In this document: positions 1-9,639 of the stretch, piece after piece
Layout of the letters: each line of letters begins with the position of its first letter
Position numbering within the stretch: position 1 is the first letter of the stretch
Assembly: GCA_016744775.1 (NCBI GenBank)
Contig: JADGDS010000007.1
Location: forward strand, 1 to 64,000
Length of the DNA stretch: 64,000 nucleotides
Source of the DNA: Candidatus Marithrix sp.
GTDB lineage: Bacteria; Pseudomonadota; Gammaproteobacteria; Beggiatoales; Beggiatoaceae
Direction: 5' to 3'
Notes under the pieces: model-generated
What the model saw: the letters and a program-made list of their open reading frames with translations, nothing else
Database searches by the model: none
What the model was told of the DNA's origin: nothing
Made by a program: the position numbers and the translations under genes

Positions 1-129
1 TATATTATATATATAATATAATATATAAATACTATTGTTGAAATGTCATAAAAATTGCTTAAAAATAATAGTTATGGATTAATAAAAAAGTTTATTAATC
101 ATATTAAAGCATAAATGTAGGATTAATGG

Positions 130-2127
130 TTGTTAAATGAGATGATATTAGAAATTGGAATATTAGTTACTGCTTATATGGGTGTAAAATTTTCTGAAAA
201 ATCTGCACAAAGAAAAAAGCTCCTAGTAGTTAAACGAAAAAAATCCCCTCAAAAAAAATTAAGGAAAGTGGTTGCCAATGATGTTGAAAAACAAAATAAA
301 CGCAACATCAAGATAAGTGTTATTTCTATGGGATTGGCTGCTATAAGACAATTTATTTATCCTCCTTTGGCTCTATTAAGTTTGCCCCTTTATTTCTATA
401 CAGCTATTCCGTATATAAAAAGGGCAGAAAAAGTTCTTGTTGAAGAACGGAAATTGAATGTAGATGTTTTGTTTGTTTTTGCTGATATGATGGTTATTGC
501 TATAAACCAATATTTTGCTGCCGCTTTCTCTATTTGGTTATTCAATCAAAGTAAATACATCACAGCAAAGATTAAAAAACAATCTGAAGAAGTGCTTGTC
601 AATATATTTCAAAAGCCTAGCAAAGTATGGATTTTACAAGACAGTATTGAAGTAGAAATGCCCCTAGAACAAGTTAAAATGAACGACATTCTAGTTGTCA
701 ATACCGGCGAGGTAATTAGTGTAGATGGCACTATTATTGATGGTATGGCAACGATTGATCAACAGGTATTAACCGGCGAATCACAGCCTGTCGAAAAAGA
801 TATAGGTGATCAAGTATTTGCTTCTACTTTTGTTATTGCTGGTAGAATTCATGTCAAAGTTGAACAATCAGGGGAAAAGACAACCATTGCTAAAATCGGT
901 CAAATTTTGAAGTCTTCTACCGATTTTAAATCCAGCGTTCAGCTCAAAGGTGAACAATGGGCTAATAAAGCCAGCGTTCCTATATTAGCATTAAGTGGAC
1001 TTCTTTGGCCAATATTAGGAACTGCGAATACAGTAGTTTTTATATATAGTCATATTGGACATCGTATTAGAATTCTTGCACCCCTTGGAACACTTAATCA
1101 TATCAGTTTAGCGGCTCATAAAGGTGTCATGATAAAAGATGGACGCGCTCTTGAAACCTTAATGCAAGTCGATACCATACTTTTTGATAAAACCGGCACT
1201 TTAACAAATGAACAACCTGAAGTTAGACAAATCTTTGTCTGTGACAACTATAAAGAAGAAGAAATATTAAGCTATGCAGCAGCGGCTGAGCGCAAATTAA
1301 CTCATCCAATCGCCAAGGCTATTTTGGCAAAAGCTGAAGAAGCAAATATCAGTTTGCCACCTATAGAAGATTCCAAATATGATGTCGGTTATGGTATAAC
1401 TGTTCGTTTTGATGATAAGATCATTCAAGTGGGTAGTTTACGTTTTATGACCAAGGAAAGTATCATTATTTCTAAAGAACTAGAAGCTGTAGTAGCAGAT
1501 TCTCAAACAACAGGTAATTCTTTGGTGTTTGTTGCTGTCAATCATCAAGTTATTGGAATTATTGAACTTCAAAGCTCAGTTAGAACTGAAGTCAAACAGA
1601 TGATTAGTGGTTTAAGGCAACGGGGTATCAAACATATTGCGATTGTATCAGGCGATCATAAGCAGCCTACCCAAAAATTGGCGGAAGAATTGGGCATGGA
1701 TAGCTATTTTGCTGAAGTTATGCCTCAAAATAAGGCTCAGATTGTTGAACAACTACAAAAAGAAGGTAAATCAGTCTGTTTTGTCGGAGATGGTATTAAT
1801 GATGCCATAGCGATGAAAAAAGCTAATGTTTCTATTTCCTTAAGTGGTGCATCATCCATTGCGATTGATGTGGCTAACATAGTGTTAATGGACGGCAACT
1901 TATCTCATCTTTGTGAGCTTATTGATATTTCAAAAAAATTAAATAGCTATTTGCAACAGAGTCTTGGGCTAGTAATGAGTTCTGGAGCATTCAACATGGT
2001 GAGCGCCTTGTTATTACATTTTGGCGTGATGATTACGCTTATAGTAAATGCTGGTATTCTCGGGATTGGTGTAATCAATGCTATGATTCCTTTACAAAAA
2101 ATTAATAAACTATCTGAAATTAAATAA
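130..2127 (+). CDS. P-type ATPase, P1B-like but lacking the CPC motif
   Basis: Membrane cation pump by architecture. The actuator loop TGES is at residues 215-218, the phosphorylated Asp lies in DKTGTLT at 353, and the hinge motif GDGINDA starts at 553. Hydrophobic helices lie near 5-20, 60-95, 110-140, 275-330 and 605-650, which fits a heavy-metal-type pump. Two things are odd. The metal-binding CPC that should precede the P-domain is replaced by Ala-Pro-Leu at 317-319, and there is no N-terminal HMA domain, only a Lys/Arg-rich stretch after the first helix. The substrate therefore cannot be assigned; it may not be a soft metal. Start: TTG at 130 has a GGA-type ribosome site about 7 nt upstream; ATG at 142 is the alternative. 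The stop codon directly abuts the next ATG, so this is the first gene of a four-gene operon with an aminotransferase and an opine-type dehydrogenase. The family is certain, the role inferred. Confidence 0.9.
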   Translation: MLNEMILEIGILVTAYMGVKFSEKSAQRKKLLVVKRKKSPQKKLRKVVANDVEKQNKRNIKISVISMGLAAIRQFIYPPLALLSLPLYFYTAIPYIKRAEKVLVEERKLNVDVLFVFADMMVIAINQYFAAAFSIWLFNQSKYITAKIKKQSEEVLVNIFQKPSKVWILQDSIEVEMPLEQVKMNDILVVNTGEVISVDGTIIDGMATIDQQVLTGESQPVEKDIGDQVFASTFVIAGRIHVKVEQSGEKTTIAKIGQILKSSTDFKSSVQLKGEQWANKASVPILALSGLLWPILGTANTVVFIYSHIGHRIRILAPLGTLNHISLAAHKGVMIKDGRALETLMQVDTILFDKTGTLTNEQPEVRQIFVCDNYKEEEILSYAAAAERKLTHPIAKAILAKAEEANISLPPIEDSKYDVGYGITVRFDDKIIQVGSLRFMTKESIIISKELEAVVADSQTTGNSLVFVAVNHQVIGIIELQSSVRTEVKQMISGLRQRGIKHIAIVSGDHKQPTQKLAEELGMDSYFAEVMPQNKAQIVEQLQKEGKSVCFVGDGINDAIAMKKANVSISLSGASSIAIDVANIVLMDGNLSHLCELIDISKKLNSYLQQSLGLVMSSGAFNMVSALLLHFGVMITLIVNAGILGIGVINAMIPLQKINKLSEIK

Positions 2128-3537
2128 ATGCAAAATATCCAATTCGATAATCTCCAACTAGCAAAGGCGATAGAACATCGCAAAAAATTGGTAAAAGCTG
2201 CTATTATTGCGTCAGGTTACCAGTTTGGAAACGACAACACAATAATAGATGCTTTTCATGGAGAGATGCACTATGGTGCTGATTCCAGTGCCGCAATTGC
2301 TCTCCACGAAGCATGGAAAGATATCTTTTCAGAAACCCAGAAAAAATATATTCATTATACTAAAAAGCAACCTGAAGATATACAATTATTGGCCATTTCC
2401 CGTTTATTTGAGCGTCTCACTAATTTGCAGATGAATGGTATATCTGATCTCAAGATCAATCATAAGGATATTGTGGTCATACCGTATAGCAGCACACGGC
2501 TATTAATAGAAGCATTGAGCTGCAGACCAAAAAAGGATCGCGACATTGCTTTATGTCCAGAAGGTTATTATAAAGGTAATGCTAAATTGGCGACCAATTG
2601 TGGATTAAGAATAGAAACCTTTCCGGTGGATTTGGCAAATGATGGTGTTATTATTCCAGAAATTCTGGATAACTACCTGACAGTTAATAAAAACCGAATC
2701 GCGGTCTTATGGATGACAATGCCCGGTAATCCACTTATAGCGAGATATTCAAAAGAACAACTGGAACAGATTGCGAAGATAGTGGTCAAACATGACATAG
2801 ATGTTTTTATAGATATGCTTTTTGATAAGATGGTACCAATGGGAGACTATATTCCGTTCCCGAATATACAAATTCACGATGAACAGGGGCAACCTCATCT
2901 CATGTATGATCGGACGCTGATAGTCGCAGGCAATTCAAAAAACTTTAATGCCACCGGACCATGGAAAATGGGGGCTGCCATTTCTGGTAATAAATCGTGG
3001 TTGGCGGAAACCAGAGAACGAGTGTCTGCTGTTACTTTTCAGCGTGAAACTGCACATTTGATTTATGCCGGAACCGCCAATACCAGCGATGATTATATTA
3101 AAAATAATCAACAAGATATGATGAATAAGCAGCAGCTAACTGATAAATTAATTAATAAAATTAACAACAACTTAGGAAAAGAGGCACTGATCTCATACGG
3201 CAGACCAAAATATGGTCCATTTCGCGGATTGGGACTGACACGCGAATTTATTGAGAAAGCTGGTATCAAAGATAGTTGGCAGTTTGCCAACTTTTTGCTT
3301 GTAGGAGCTGGCATTGAGTCTGTAGAATTTATCGTTGTTGGTATTAGAGAAATTGGTGTACGGATAAATATTGCTTGCCCAAGAATAAGAGGGGATAAAA
3401 ACCCCGATAACTTATTTACATTATTTGATAGACTGGAGTATTTTGTCAGAGAAATAGATGCTGGGCTAAGGTATGACGATGCGATTAAAAGAATCAATAT
3501 GAATGAAAAAGTTAATATTAAGAAGTTTTTGTGTTAA
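2128..3537 (+). CDS. PLP-dependent aminotransferase, class I/II fold
   Basis: A fold-type I PLP enzyme of 469 residues, longer than the usual ~400. The Schiff-base Lys is most likely K271 in the stretch GNSKNFNATGPWKMG. MPGNPLIARY corresponds to the NPxG substrate loop, and VRINIACPR near the C-terminus to the Arg that binds the substrate carboxylate. The N-terminal ~60 residues resemble nothing I know. It starts at the nucleotide after the ATPase stop, so translation is probably coupled. Downstream lie a small unknown protein and an octopine/nopaline-type dehydrogenase. Together they suggest the enzyme makes or uses a 2-oxo acid that is reductively coupled to an amino acid. It could be a true transaminase or one of the PLP oxidases/hydroxylases that share this fold; the sequence alone does not decide. 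Confidence 0.88.
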   Translation: MQNIQFDNLQLAKAIEHRKKLVKAAIIASGYQFGNDNTIIDAFHGEMHYGADSSAAIALHEAWKDIFSETQKKYIHYTKKQPEDIQLLAISRLFERLTNLQMNGISDLKINHKDIVVIPYSSTRLLIEALSCRPKKDRDIALCPEGYYKGNAKLATNCGLRIETFPVDLANDGVIIPEILDNYLTVNKNRIAVLWMTMPGNPLIARYSKEQLEQIAKIVVKHDIDVFIDMLFDKMVPMGDYIPFPNIQIHDEQGQPHLMYDRTLIVAGNSKNFNATGPWKMGAAISGNKSWLAETRERVSAVTFQRETAHLIYAGTANTSDDYIKNNQQDMMNKQQLTDKLINKINNNLGKEALISYGRPKYGPFRGLGLTREFIEKAGIKDSWQFANFLLVGAGIESVEFIVVGIREIGVRINIACPRIRGDKNPDNLFTLFDRLEYFVREIDAGLRYDDAIKRINMNEKVNIKKFLC

Positions 3538-3566
3538 AATATCTTTAAACAACAAGGAGTTTTTTT

Positions 3567-4019
3567 ATGTCCCAAAAAATCGCAAGAACAGAACCGTTTT
3601 CATTAGAAATTCAGGATTATATAACGCAGATGGATTTTGCTAAAATTGAGACACATTTTGTGGCTATTTTAGGGCATCAGTCAGTTGACAGGAGAATGAT
3701 TGCCAGTCCTTATCATACTCGTTGTATCCAAGATGGAGAAATTCATGAATTGGTCTATGTAGCTGAGAGTCAGGATGGTTTGATTGATTTGAACGATGTA
3801 TGGTATTTGGGTTTTATCAGGTTTCCTCAAGGGGGAGTATTGGCTAAAGGAATGACTATTGAGATAAATGGTCAGGCAAAGGGGCAATTGATTGCCTTTG
3901 ATGAGACCCATGCCCCTAATCATTTGAATATATTAATATCTTCTCAAATTCCTCAGAATGGTCAGGATATGAGCTTGAAACTAAATGATAGTTGTGATTT
4001 TGTTTACAACAGGAGTTAG
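3567..4019 (+). CDS. Conserved-looking small protein in the opine-like operon, unknown function
   Basis: A soluble 150-residue protein with no signal peptide or membrane helix. A strong ribosome site (aaggag) precedes the ATG. The composition suggests a small beta-rich fold: residues around 55-110 alternate hydrophobic and polar and contain VWYLGFIRFPQGGV. There is one Cys near residue 53 and several His, but no motif I can name. It lies 29 nt after the aminotransferase and 3 nt before the dehydrogenase, so it almost certainly belongs to the same pathway. It could be a condensing or cyclising enzyme, a chaperone or a binding protein. I do not recognise the family. Confidence 0.8.
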   Translation: MSQKIARTEPFSLEIQDYITQMDFAKIETHFVAILGHQSVDRRMIASPYHTRCIQDGEIHELVYVAESQDGLIDLNDVWYLGFIRFPQGGVLAKGMTIEINGQAKGQLIAFDETHAPNHLNILISSQIPQNGQDMSLKLNDSCDFVYNRS

Positions 4020-4022
4020 TTT

Positions 4023-5129
4023 ATGCAAAAGAAACCAAAGTTTGCATGTTTTGGAGTGGGAAACTTGGGTTTAGCGCAGGCCGGGCATCTGGCTTTGCAA
4101 GGTTATGATGTCAGTTTGTGTAATAGAAATGCTGACAAGCTTCAGCCAATTATAGCAAATGATAATTGTATTCAGCTAAACGGAGTTATATCAGGAACAG
4201 GGAAATTGAGCCTTGTCATCGAAAATTACGAAAAGGCGATTGCTGGAAGAGATGTTATTGTTATCACGACTTCTGCTCCGGGACATAAAGCCATTGTGAG
4301 CCGCCTTTTACCAGTATTGAAGCCAACACAACATATTATCCTTCATCCCTCTTATATGATGGGTGCAGTGGAAATTCGCCAATTACTGGTAAAACATAAT
4401 TTAGGCAATATTCCAGTAAGTGAAATAGCAAACGCTATATTTGCATGTAGGGCAGACGGAGTAAATGCCAATATCTTTGCCATTAAGGAAAATCTAGGGT
4501 TTGCCACTTTACCAGCCCATCGCACTGATGAATGCTTTGAGTCCTTTAAAGCATTGTATGGCAATTATCTTGAACTTTATGATAATGTTATGGAAACTAG
4601 TCTGCTCAATCTTAATTTTATGCAGCATCCCTTTGTTACCATGATGAATGCAGGTGCCATTGACAATGGAAAGCGTTTTCTTTATTATCATTCAGGCGTA
4701 ACTCCGCATATTGGAAATGTAATCGAAGCCGCAGATGCAGAGCGAATAGCAGTCTGTAACGCATTGGGGATAAGAGCATTTTCAGCCAAAAAACTGATGG
4801 AACTCCACTATCCATCTTATGTTGAAAAAACTAGCAATTTCTATGAAGCTTGCACAACAAATACTGCATATCAGAGTCTCTATTCTCCTGAAAAATTATA
4901 TACACGTCATATTTGGGAAGACATTTCCTATGGTATTATGCCAATAATTTCTATTGCCCAGACACTGAAGGTGAAAACGCCGGTATTGGAAGCTATTTAT
5001 CATCTGTGTAAAGCAGCCTTTGGTAAGGACTGGACAAATGAAGCACGTACATTGGAAAATCTGGGATTAGAAGGTATAAGCGGTGATGAACTGATGAAAT
5101 ATGTTCGTACTGGTGAGCTTTATTTTTAG
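4023..5129 (+). CDS. NAD(P)-dependent octopine/nopaline dehydrogenase family protein
   Basis: Residues 5-25 form a Rossmann dinucleotide site (FGVGNLGLAQAGHLA). VIVITTSAPGHKAIVSRLLP near 80-100 is the second half of the nucleotide domain. From about 190 the protein matches the all-helical octopine-dehydrogenase domain (LLNLNFMQHPFVTMMNAGAI, then a conserved His-containing stretch). Opine dehydrogenases reductively join an amino acid to a 2-oxo acid; in staphylopine/pseudopaline-type pathways this is the last step of a metallophore. The length (368) is normal. It has its own ribosome site (aggag) inside the end of the preceding gene and closes the operon before the hairpin at 5161. No nicotianamine-synthase-like gene is present, so any product would differ from known opine metallophores. 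Confidence 0.88.
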   Translation: MQKKPKFACFGVGNLGLAQAGHLALQGYDVSLCNRNADKLQPIIANDNCIQLNGVISGTGKLSLVIENYEKAIAGRDVIVITTSAPGHKAIVSRLLPVLKPTQHIILHPSYMMGAVEIRQLLVKHNLGNIPVSEIANAIFACRADGVNANIFAIKENLGFATLPAHRTDECFESFKALYGNYLELYDNVMETSLLNLNFMQHPFVTMMNAGAIDNGKRFLYYHSGVTPHIGNVIEAADAERIAVCNALGIRAFSAKKLMELHYPSYVEKTSNFYEACTTNTAYQSLYSPEKLYTRHIWEDISYGIMPIISIAQTLKVKTPVLEAIYHLCKAAFGKDWTNEARTLENLGLEGISGDELMKYVRTGELYF

Positions 5130-5160
5130 GCAGTGACTATGTCTTAGGCGGACGGAAACT

Positions 5161-5193
5161 GGGGGTTATAGTAACTGGACTTACTACACCCCC
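5161..5193. terminator. Stem-loop between convergent genes
   Basis: GGGGGT and ACCCCC enclose a second pairing, TAGTAA with TTACTA, around a 6-nt loop. It lies 31 nt after the dehydrogenase stop and 47 nt before the end of the opposing gene. There is no clean T-run, so it may be a bidirectional or Rho-assisted terminator. Confidence 0.6.
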
Positions 5194-5240
5194 TCAGAGT
5201 TTCAAATTTCAGCCTGACGTTTAGCTATTAAACTTGTCAA

Positions 5241-6188
5241 CTACATCACCAATTCCCAATAAGTCAATAAAGTCTTTTGCAATCTACTATCATTATCATC
5301 AGTTACCATAAAGAAATAATTATCTTTATGGTGTGTTAAACCTTCAAAATTATCTATTTTCCAACCTTTAAAGTTATTAAATACCGCAACTTGCTTAAAT
5401 TCACTATCATCTCCCTTTGAACAACTACATGTAGAAAGCCATACGCGCCTGACACTAATAATTAGAGGGTTCAAAATGGAATTAAAGGCGCGTTCTAAAA
5501 TTAGAATCGAACCATCTTTTAAAGTTTCTAATGCTACTATCGCACTGTTTCTAGCTGGATAAGCTGGAATTGTCCATTTCCGCTTGGTTTTCAAAGAATA
5601 AATTGTATGTTTTTTGCCAGTGTTTTTTAACGGATATTCTGGTGCGGTTAAAACACCTAAACGTGGATGTATTGTTACTGCTTCTAATGCTTTGTTTTTA
5701 CTTTGGTAGTTTTTAATCTTAGCTAATTTTTTTGGTAAACGATATTTATAGATTAATCTACCTTTTGGAGTAAATTTAGCAATCTTAGGCTTGCGCTCAA
5801 AGGATATTATTAGTTGACCATTCCAAATTGCTAACCCTTCAGAATCTCTGGATTTTAATCTTTTGCCATTTTTCTTTTTTAACTTATAGGTTGATAATAG
5901 ACGAACTCCAACTAGTGTATTATTTACAATTTTTGGCTTTAAATGATATAAATCACCATCATCTGAGATAGCATATAAAATCTTTTTATCCTTATCCCAT
6001 GCTAAACCTGATAATTCAGTCATTTTAGTGGTAGTAATTTCCAAAGTGCCTCTTAAACGAATATTCATATATTTTTCACCAGTTTTATACTGCTTTGAAA
6101 AATCAACTGGGCGACTAAATGAAGATGCAACACAAGATGCAGTTGGTATAATGAGTAAGATTGTTATGATAATTTTTTTAAAATTCAT
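5241..6188 (-). CDS. Secreted esterase-like/phytase-like beta-propeller protein
   Basis: The N-terminus is a signal peptide (MNFKKIIITILLIIPTASC). The Cys at 19 could be lipidated, but Thr at -3 is a poor lipobox. The rest repeats propeller-like blades with signature pieces: ELSGLAWDKDKKILYAISDDG, SEGLAIWNGQLIISFE, ALEAVTIHP and FEGLTHHKDNYFFMVTDDND. These match the 'esterase-like activity of phytase' family. The substrate is unknown; members are periplasmic or surface proteins and are rarely characterised. The gene diverges from the sucrose phosphatase with only 16 nt between the starts, so the two promoters overlap the opposing coding regions. Confidence 0.8.
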   Translation of the reverse strand: MNFKKIIITILLIIPTASCVASSFSRPVDFSKQYKTGEKYMNIRLRGTLEITTTKMTELSGLAWDKDKKILYAISDDGDLYHLKPKIVNNTLVGVRLLSTYKLKKKNGKRLKSRDSEGLAIWNGQLIISFERKPKIAKFTPKGRLIYKYRLPKKLAKIKNYQSKNKALEAVTIHPRLGVLTAPEYPLKNTGKKHTIYSLKTKRKWTIPAYPARNSAIVALETLKDGSILILERAFNSILNPLIISVRRVWLSTCSCSKGDDSEFKQVAVFNNFKGWKIDNFEGLTHHKDNYFFMVTDDNDSRLQKTLLTYWELVM

Positions 6189-6204
6189 ATTTATAGGTTA
6201 ATTA

Positions 6205-6903
6205 ATGAAAGCTTCACATCGTATCATAATTTCTGATATTGACAATACTTTATTAGGTGACGCTAAAGCACTTGCTGAATTTATCAATTATTTGGAAAAA
6301 AATCGTGATTCAATCAAATTTGGCATAGCTACAGGGCGACACTTAGAAAGCGCGATAGCTGTGTTAGAAAAATGGCAAGTGCCAACACCTGATTTTTTTA
6401 TCACTTCTGTTGGTAGTCAAATTCACAATGCCGCTAAAGAACCAGATGAAAATTGGTTAAAACATATTAATTACTGTTGGAAACCTGACGAAATACGCGA
6501 TTATTTATCACAATTTAAAGGGTTAAACTTACAAGCAGATATTAATCAAAGTGAATTTAAAATAAGTTATTTTGCAGATCAAAACTTTGACAAATTAGAA
6601 CTACCATATGCTGCTAATGTTATTTATTCACATGGTGAATTTTTAGATATATTGCCAGTTAGAGCATCTAAAGGTTTAGCGGTTTGTTACCTTGCTAAAA
6701 GCATGGGATTGCCAATGACACAAATTATGGTAGCTGGTGATTCAGGTAATGATAAAGAAATGCTGACCAATGAAGGCATTGGAATTGTAGTTGGTAATTA
6801 TAGTATTGAATTAGAAAGCTTGAAAAATAAAAAGGGTATTTATTTTGCTAAATCTCCTTATGCCGCTGGTATTTTAGAAGGGATTAAATATTTTGCTTGG
6901 TAA
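6205..6903 (+). CDS. Sucrose-phosphate phosphatase-like HAD hydrolase
   Basis: HAD superfamily, subclass IIB. Motif I is DIDNTL with catalytic Asp 11 and 13, the cap region follows, and motif IV is GDSGNDKEML. The layout and 232-residue length match stand-alone sucrose-6F-phosphate phosphatases, which release sucrose from the sucrose-phosphate-synthase product. The sucrose synthase gene 104 nt downstream supports a role in sucrose metabolism. No sucrose-phosphate synthase is visible here, so it must be encoded elsewhere or the enzyme acts on another sugar phosphate. Cytoplasmic; start ATG with a weak AGG ribosome site. Confidence 0.85.
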   Translation: MKASHRIIISDIDNTLLGDAKALAEFINYLEKNRDSIKFGIATGRHLESAIAVLEKWQVPTPDFFITSVGSQIHNAAKEPDENWLKHINYCWKPDEIRDYLSQFKGLNLQADINQSEFKISYFADQNFDKLELPYAANVIYSHGEFLDILPVRASKGLAVCYLAKSMGLPMTQIMVAGDSGNDKEMLTNEGIGIVVGNYSIELESLKNKKGIYFAKSPYAAGILEGIKYFAW

Positions 6904-7007
6904 ATGATATAGATATATGTTTGAATATTAGCATTTTTTAAATTTACAATTCTGGCACAGATTTTTCTTAATTTGTGATTAAGTTTTAATCAAGCTAGGA
7001 AAATAAA

Positions 7008-9383
7008 ATGATAGTAGTAAATAATAACAATAATAAAGAACAACAACAAGCATTATCTTTTATCTTTAGATCCTTTACTTCTGAAAGTAAGAAATTTTTT
7101 CTGCGTTCAGATATTAGTTATAAATTTGAACAATTTTGTGAACAACAAGATTGCAGCGATTCTGTAGCAAACTTTATTGCCGCAATTCAAGAAGCGGTAG
7201 TGGTTGAACCGTGGGTTTATTTATTAGTAAGAGTCGGTGCAGGGCGGTGGGAATATTACCGTTATCATATTGACACCATAGAAGCAGAAACAATTGATGC
7301 CAGTCAATTTCTACAAGTCAAAGAACGAATGGTAAATCCTGCTTTGCAAGATGATGATTGGGTTTTAGAAGTAGATCTAGCACCATTTCAACGTGACATT
7401 CCTAAGCTAAAAGAACAACATTCAATTGGACGTGGTGTTGAATTTTTGAATAGACATTTATCAAATCGTCTATTTACTGACGCTAAACAAAGTGAAATTT
7501 TATTGTTTGATTTTTTGCATCAGCATCAATATGAAGGGCAAGCATTAATGCTTAATAATCGCATTAAAGAAGCCAGTCAACTGATAATTGCTTTACGTGA
7601 AGCTAAGGCTTATTTATCATCACAAGCAGCCGATAGAAGTTGGAAAGATATTGCTGATAAAATGCAAGATATGGGTTTTGAACCCGGTTGGGGGCGTACA
7701 GTTGCACGAGTAAATAACACTATCAACTTATTAATTGACATTTTAGAAGCCCCCGATTCTAATAATTTAGAACAATTTTTAGCTCGTATTCCAATGAATT
7801 TTAAATTGGCGATTATTTCGCCACATGGTTTCTTTGGACAAGCTAATGTCTTTGGTTTGCCTGATACAGGTGGACAAGTTGTTTATATTTTAGACCAAGT
7901 CAAAGCTCTTGAGATAGAAATGTCAGAGCGTCTTTATGAACAAGGGCTTGATATTGAACCTCAAATTATCGTAATTACTCGTTTAATTCCAGATGCAGGT
8001 AAAACAACATGCAATCAAAGACTTGAGCCAATTATTGGAACTAAAAATGCCAAAATTTTGCGAGTACCATTCCGCGATGCAGCAGGTAAAATAATACCTT
8101 ATTGGATTTCACGTTTTTGGATTTGGCCATATTTAGAGTCTTTTGCAGTCGAAGTTGAAAAAGAATTAGTTGCTGAATTAAATGGATCACCTGATTTTAT
8201 CATTGGTAATTATTCTGATGGTAATTTAGTTGCCAGTTTACTTGCTCAAAAATTAGGTGTGACACAATGCACAATTGCTCATGCTTTAGAGAAAGCTAAA
8301 TATTTATATTCTGATTTATATTGGAAAGCTAACGAGGAACAATATCATTTTTCAACACAATTCACTGCGGATTTACTTGCTATGAATTGTGCTGATTTCA
8401 TCATTAGTAGTAGTTATCAAGAAATTGCTGGTAATGGTAATAGTGTCGGTCAATATGAAAGTTATGGTTCTTTTACCATGCCCGGACTTTATCGCGTTAC
8501 TAATGGAATAGATGTTTATGATTCTAAATTTAATATAGTTTCACCGGGTGCTGATGATAGTATTTATTTTCCTGCTAAAGAATCAGAACGCCGTTTGCCA
8601 GAGTTGCATCCTGAAATTGAAACTATTATTTATGGTAGTGCATCTGATGAAAGTCGCGGTGAATTGGCGAATCCAGATAAACCGATTATTTTTACAATGG
8701 CGCGTTTGGATCGGATTAAAAATTTAACTGGTTTGGTAGAATGGTATGCTCGTAGCCCAGAATTACAAGCAAAAGCTAATCTGTTAGTAATTGCAGGGCA
8801 TATTCATTCAGAATCTACTGATGACGAAGAACGTGAACAAATTGCCAAAATGCACGAATTGATGTCACAGTATGGCTTAGATGATAAAGTACGTTGGGTA
8901 GGCAAGCATTTAGACAAGCCAGTGGTTGGAGAATTATACAGATATATAGCTGATAAACAAGGTATTTTTGTTCAGCCAGCGGTATTTGAAGCTTTTGGAT
9001 TAACAGTAATTGAAGCGATGGCATCAGGTTTACCAACCTTTGCAACATGTTACGGTGGACCATTAGAAATTATTGAGGATGGTATTTCAGGTTTTCATAT
9101 TAAGCCAGATTATGCTGAAGAAACTACAAATAAACTTATAGATTTCTTTGACCGTTGCAAAACTGAAGCTGATTATTGGGAAAAAATTTCTGATGGCGGA
9201 GTAGAACGTGTACAAACAAGTTATAATTGGCGTTTATATGCAAAACGCTTAATAACATTATCACGGGTATATGGTTTCTGGAAATATGCAACAAATTTAG
9301 AATCTGCATCTAAACGACGCTATTTACAAATGTTCTATGGCTTAATGTATCGCCCATTGGCGGAAAATGTTCAGGAAAGGTAA
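7008..9383 (+). CDS. sus: Sucrose synthase
   Basis: A family GT4 enzyme that interconverts sucrose + UDP (or ADP) with NDP-glucose + fructose. The 791-residue length matches the roughly 800-residue plant and bacterial enzymes. The N-terminal regulatory region runs to about 270. The GT-B part begins with the sucrose-synthase signature [15 protein letters not shown] and ends with the [14 protein letters not shown] motif (first Glu at 661), preceded by [11 protein letters not shown]. The start is preceded by an aggaaaat ribosome site. Bacterial homologues occur in nitrifiers, cyanobacteria and some sulfur bacteria, often beside sucrose-phosphate genes as here. It is probably used to make compatible solute or to mobilise sucrose into nucleotide sugars. 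A CCTGACAGG hairpin follows the gene. Confidence 0.95.
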   Translation: MIVVNNNNNKEQQQALSFIFRSFTSESKKFFLRSDISYKFEQFCEQQDCSDSVANFIAAIQEAVVVEPWVYLLVRVGAGRWEYYRYHIDTIEAETIDASQFLQVKERMVNPALQDDDWVLEVDLAPFQRDIPKLKEQHSIGRGVEFLNRHLSNRLFTDAKQSEILLFDFLHQHQYEGQALMLNNRIKEASQLIIALREAKAYLSSQAADRSWKDIADKMQDMGFEPGWGRTVARVNNTINLLIDILEAPDSNNLEQFLARIPMNFKLAIISPHGFFGQANVFGLPDTGGQVVYILDQVKALEIEMSERLYEQGLDIEPQIIVITRLIPDAGKTTCNQRLEPIIGTKNAKILRVPFRDAAGKIIPYWISRFWIWPYLESFAVEVEKELVAELNGSPDFIIGNYSDGNLVASLLAQKLGVTQCTIAHALEKAKYLYSDLYWKANEEQYHFSTQFTADLLAMNCADFIISSSYQEIAGNGNSVGQYESYGSFTMPGLYRVTNGIDVYDSKFNIVSPGADDSIYFPAKESERRLPELHPEIETIIYGSASDESRGELANPDKPIIFTMARLDRIKNLTGLVEWYARSPELQAKANLLVIAGHIHSESTDDEEREQIAKMHELMSQYGLDDKVRWVGKHLDKPVVGELYRYIADKQGIFVQPAVFEAFGLTVIEAMASGLPTFATCYGGPLEIIEDGISGFHIKPDYAEETTNKLIDFFDRCKTEADYWEKISDGGVERVQTSYNWRLYAKRLITLSRVYGFWKYATNLESASKRRYLQMFYGLMYRPLAENVQER

Positions 9384-9391
9384 TCTAGGGT

Positions 9392-9421
9392 AAACCTGAC
9401 AGGTTTTAAAAACCTGTCAGT
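9392..9421. terminator. Palindromic repeat (CCTGACAGG family) after sucrose synthase
   Basis: AACCTGACAGGTTTT followed by its near-complement AAACCTGTCAG folds into a stable hairpin 8 nt after the stop. The same element recurs at 21614-21647, with half copies at 9961-9974 and 29055-29070, so it is a dispersed repeat that may double as a terminator. Confidence 0.65.
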
Positions 9422-9429
9422 ACCTTTAA

Positions 9430-9639
9430 TTAAAGCCAACTTATTTCTAGATTACGATGAGTTTCTGCACAATCGATTAAGTAAAGATTTATTAAGCTTT
9501 GGTAAGAAATGCCTTTTTCTTTAGACATATTTTTGAAATAGCCAATAGTATTTTCATCAAGCTCAATTGTAATTTGTTTTTTTAATCGTTTAGCATATGG
9601 ATTTTGTATTGACTCTGAAAAATCATAGTTATCTCTCAT
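9430..9639 (-). CDS. brnA: BrnA-type antitoxin
   Basis: A 69-residue protein. The ATG at 9639 is chosen because it gives an 11-nt overlap with brnT and drops an unrelated N-terminal extension that merely re-reads brnT. The C-terminal half (KQITIELDENTIGYFKNMSKEKGISYQSLINLYL) is a ribbon-helix-helix DNA-binding domain as in BrnA. It would bind BrnT and repress its own operon. A 56-nt stretch of this gene (9494-9549) is duplicated with one mismatch at 11184-11239. Confidence 0.85.
   Translation of the reverse strand: MRDNYDFSESIQNPYAKRLKKQITIELDENTIGYFKNMSKEKGISYQSLINLYLIDCAETHRNLEISWL

Noticed and set aside
126..140. ATG at 126 as a start for the first gene
   Set aside because: It opens a four-codon frame ending in TGA, out of frame with the ATPase.
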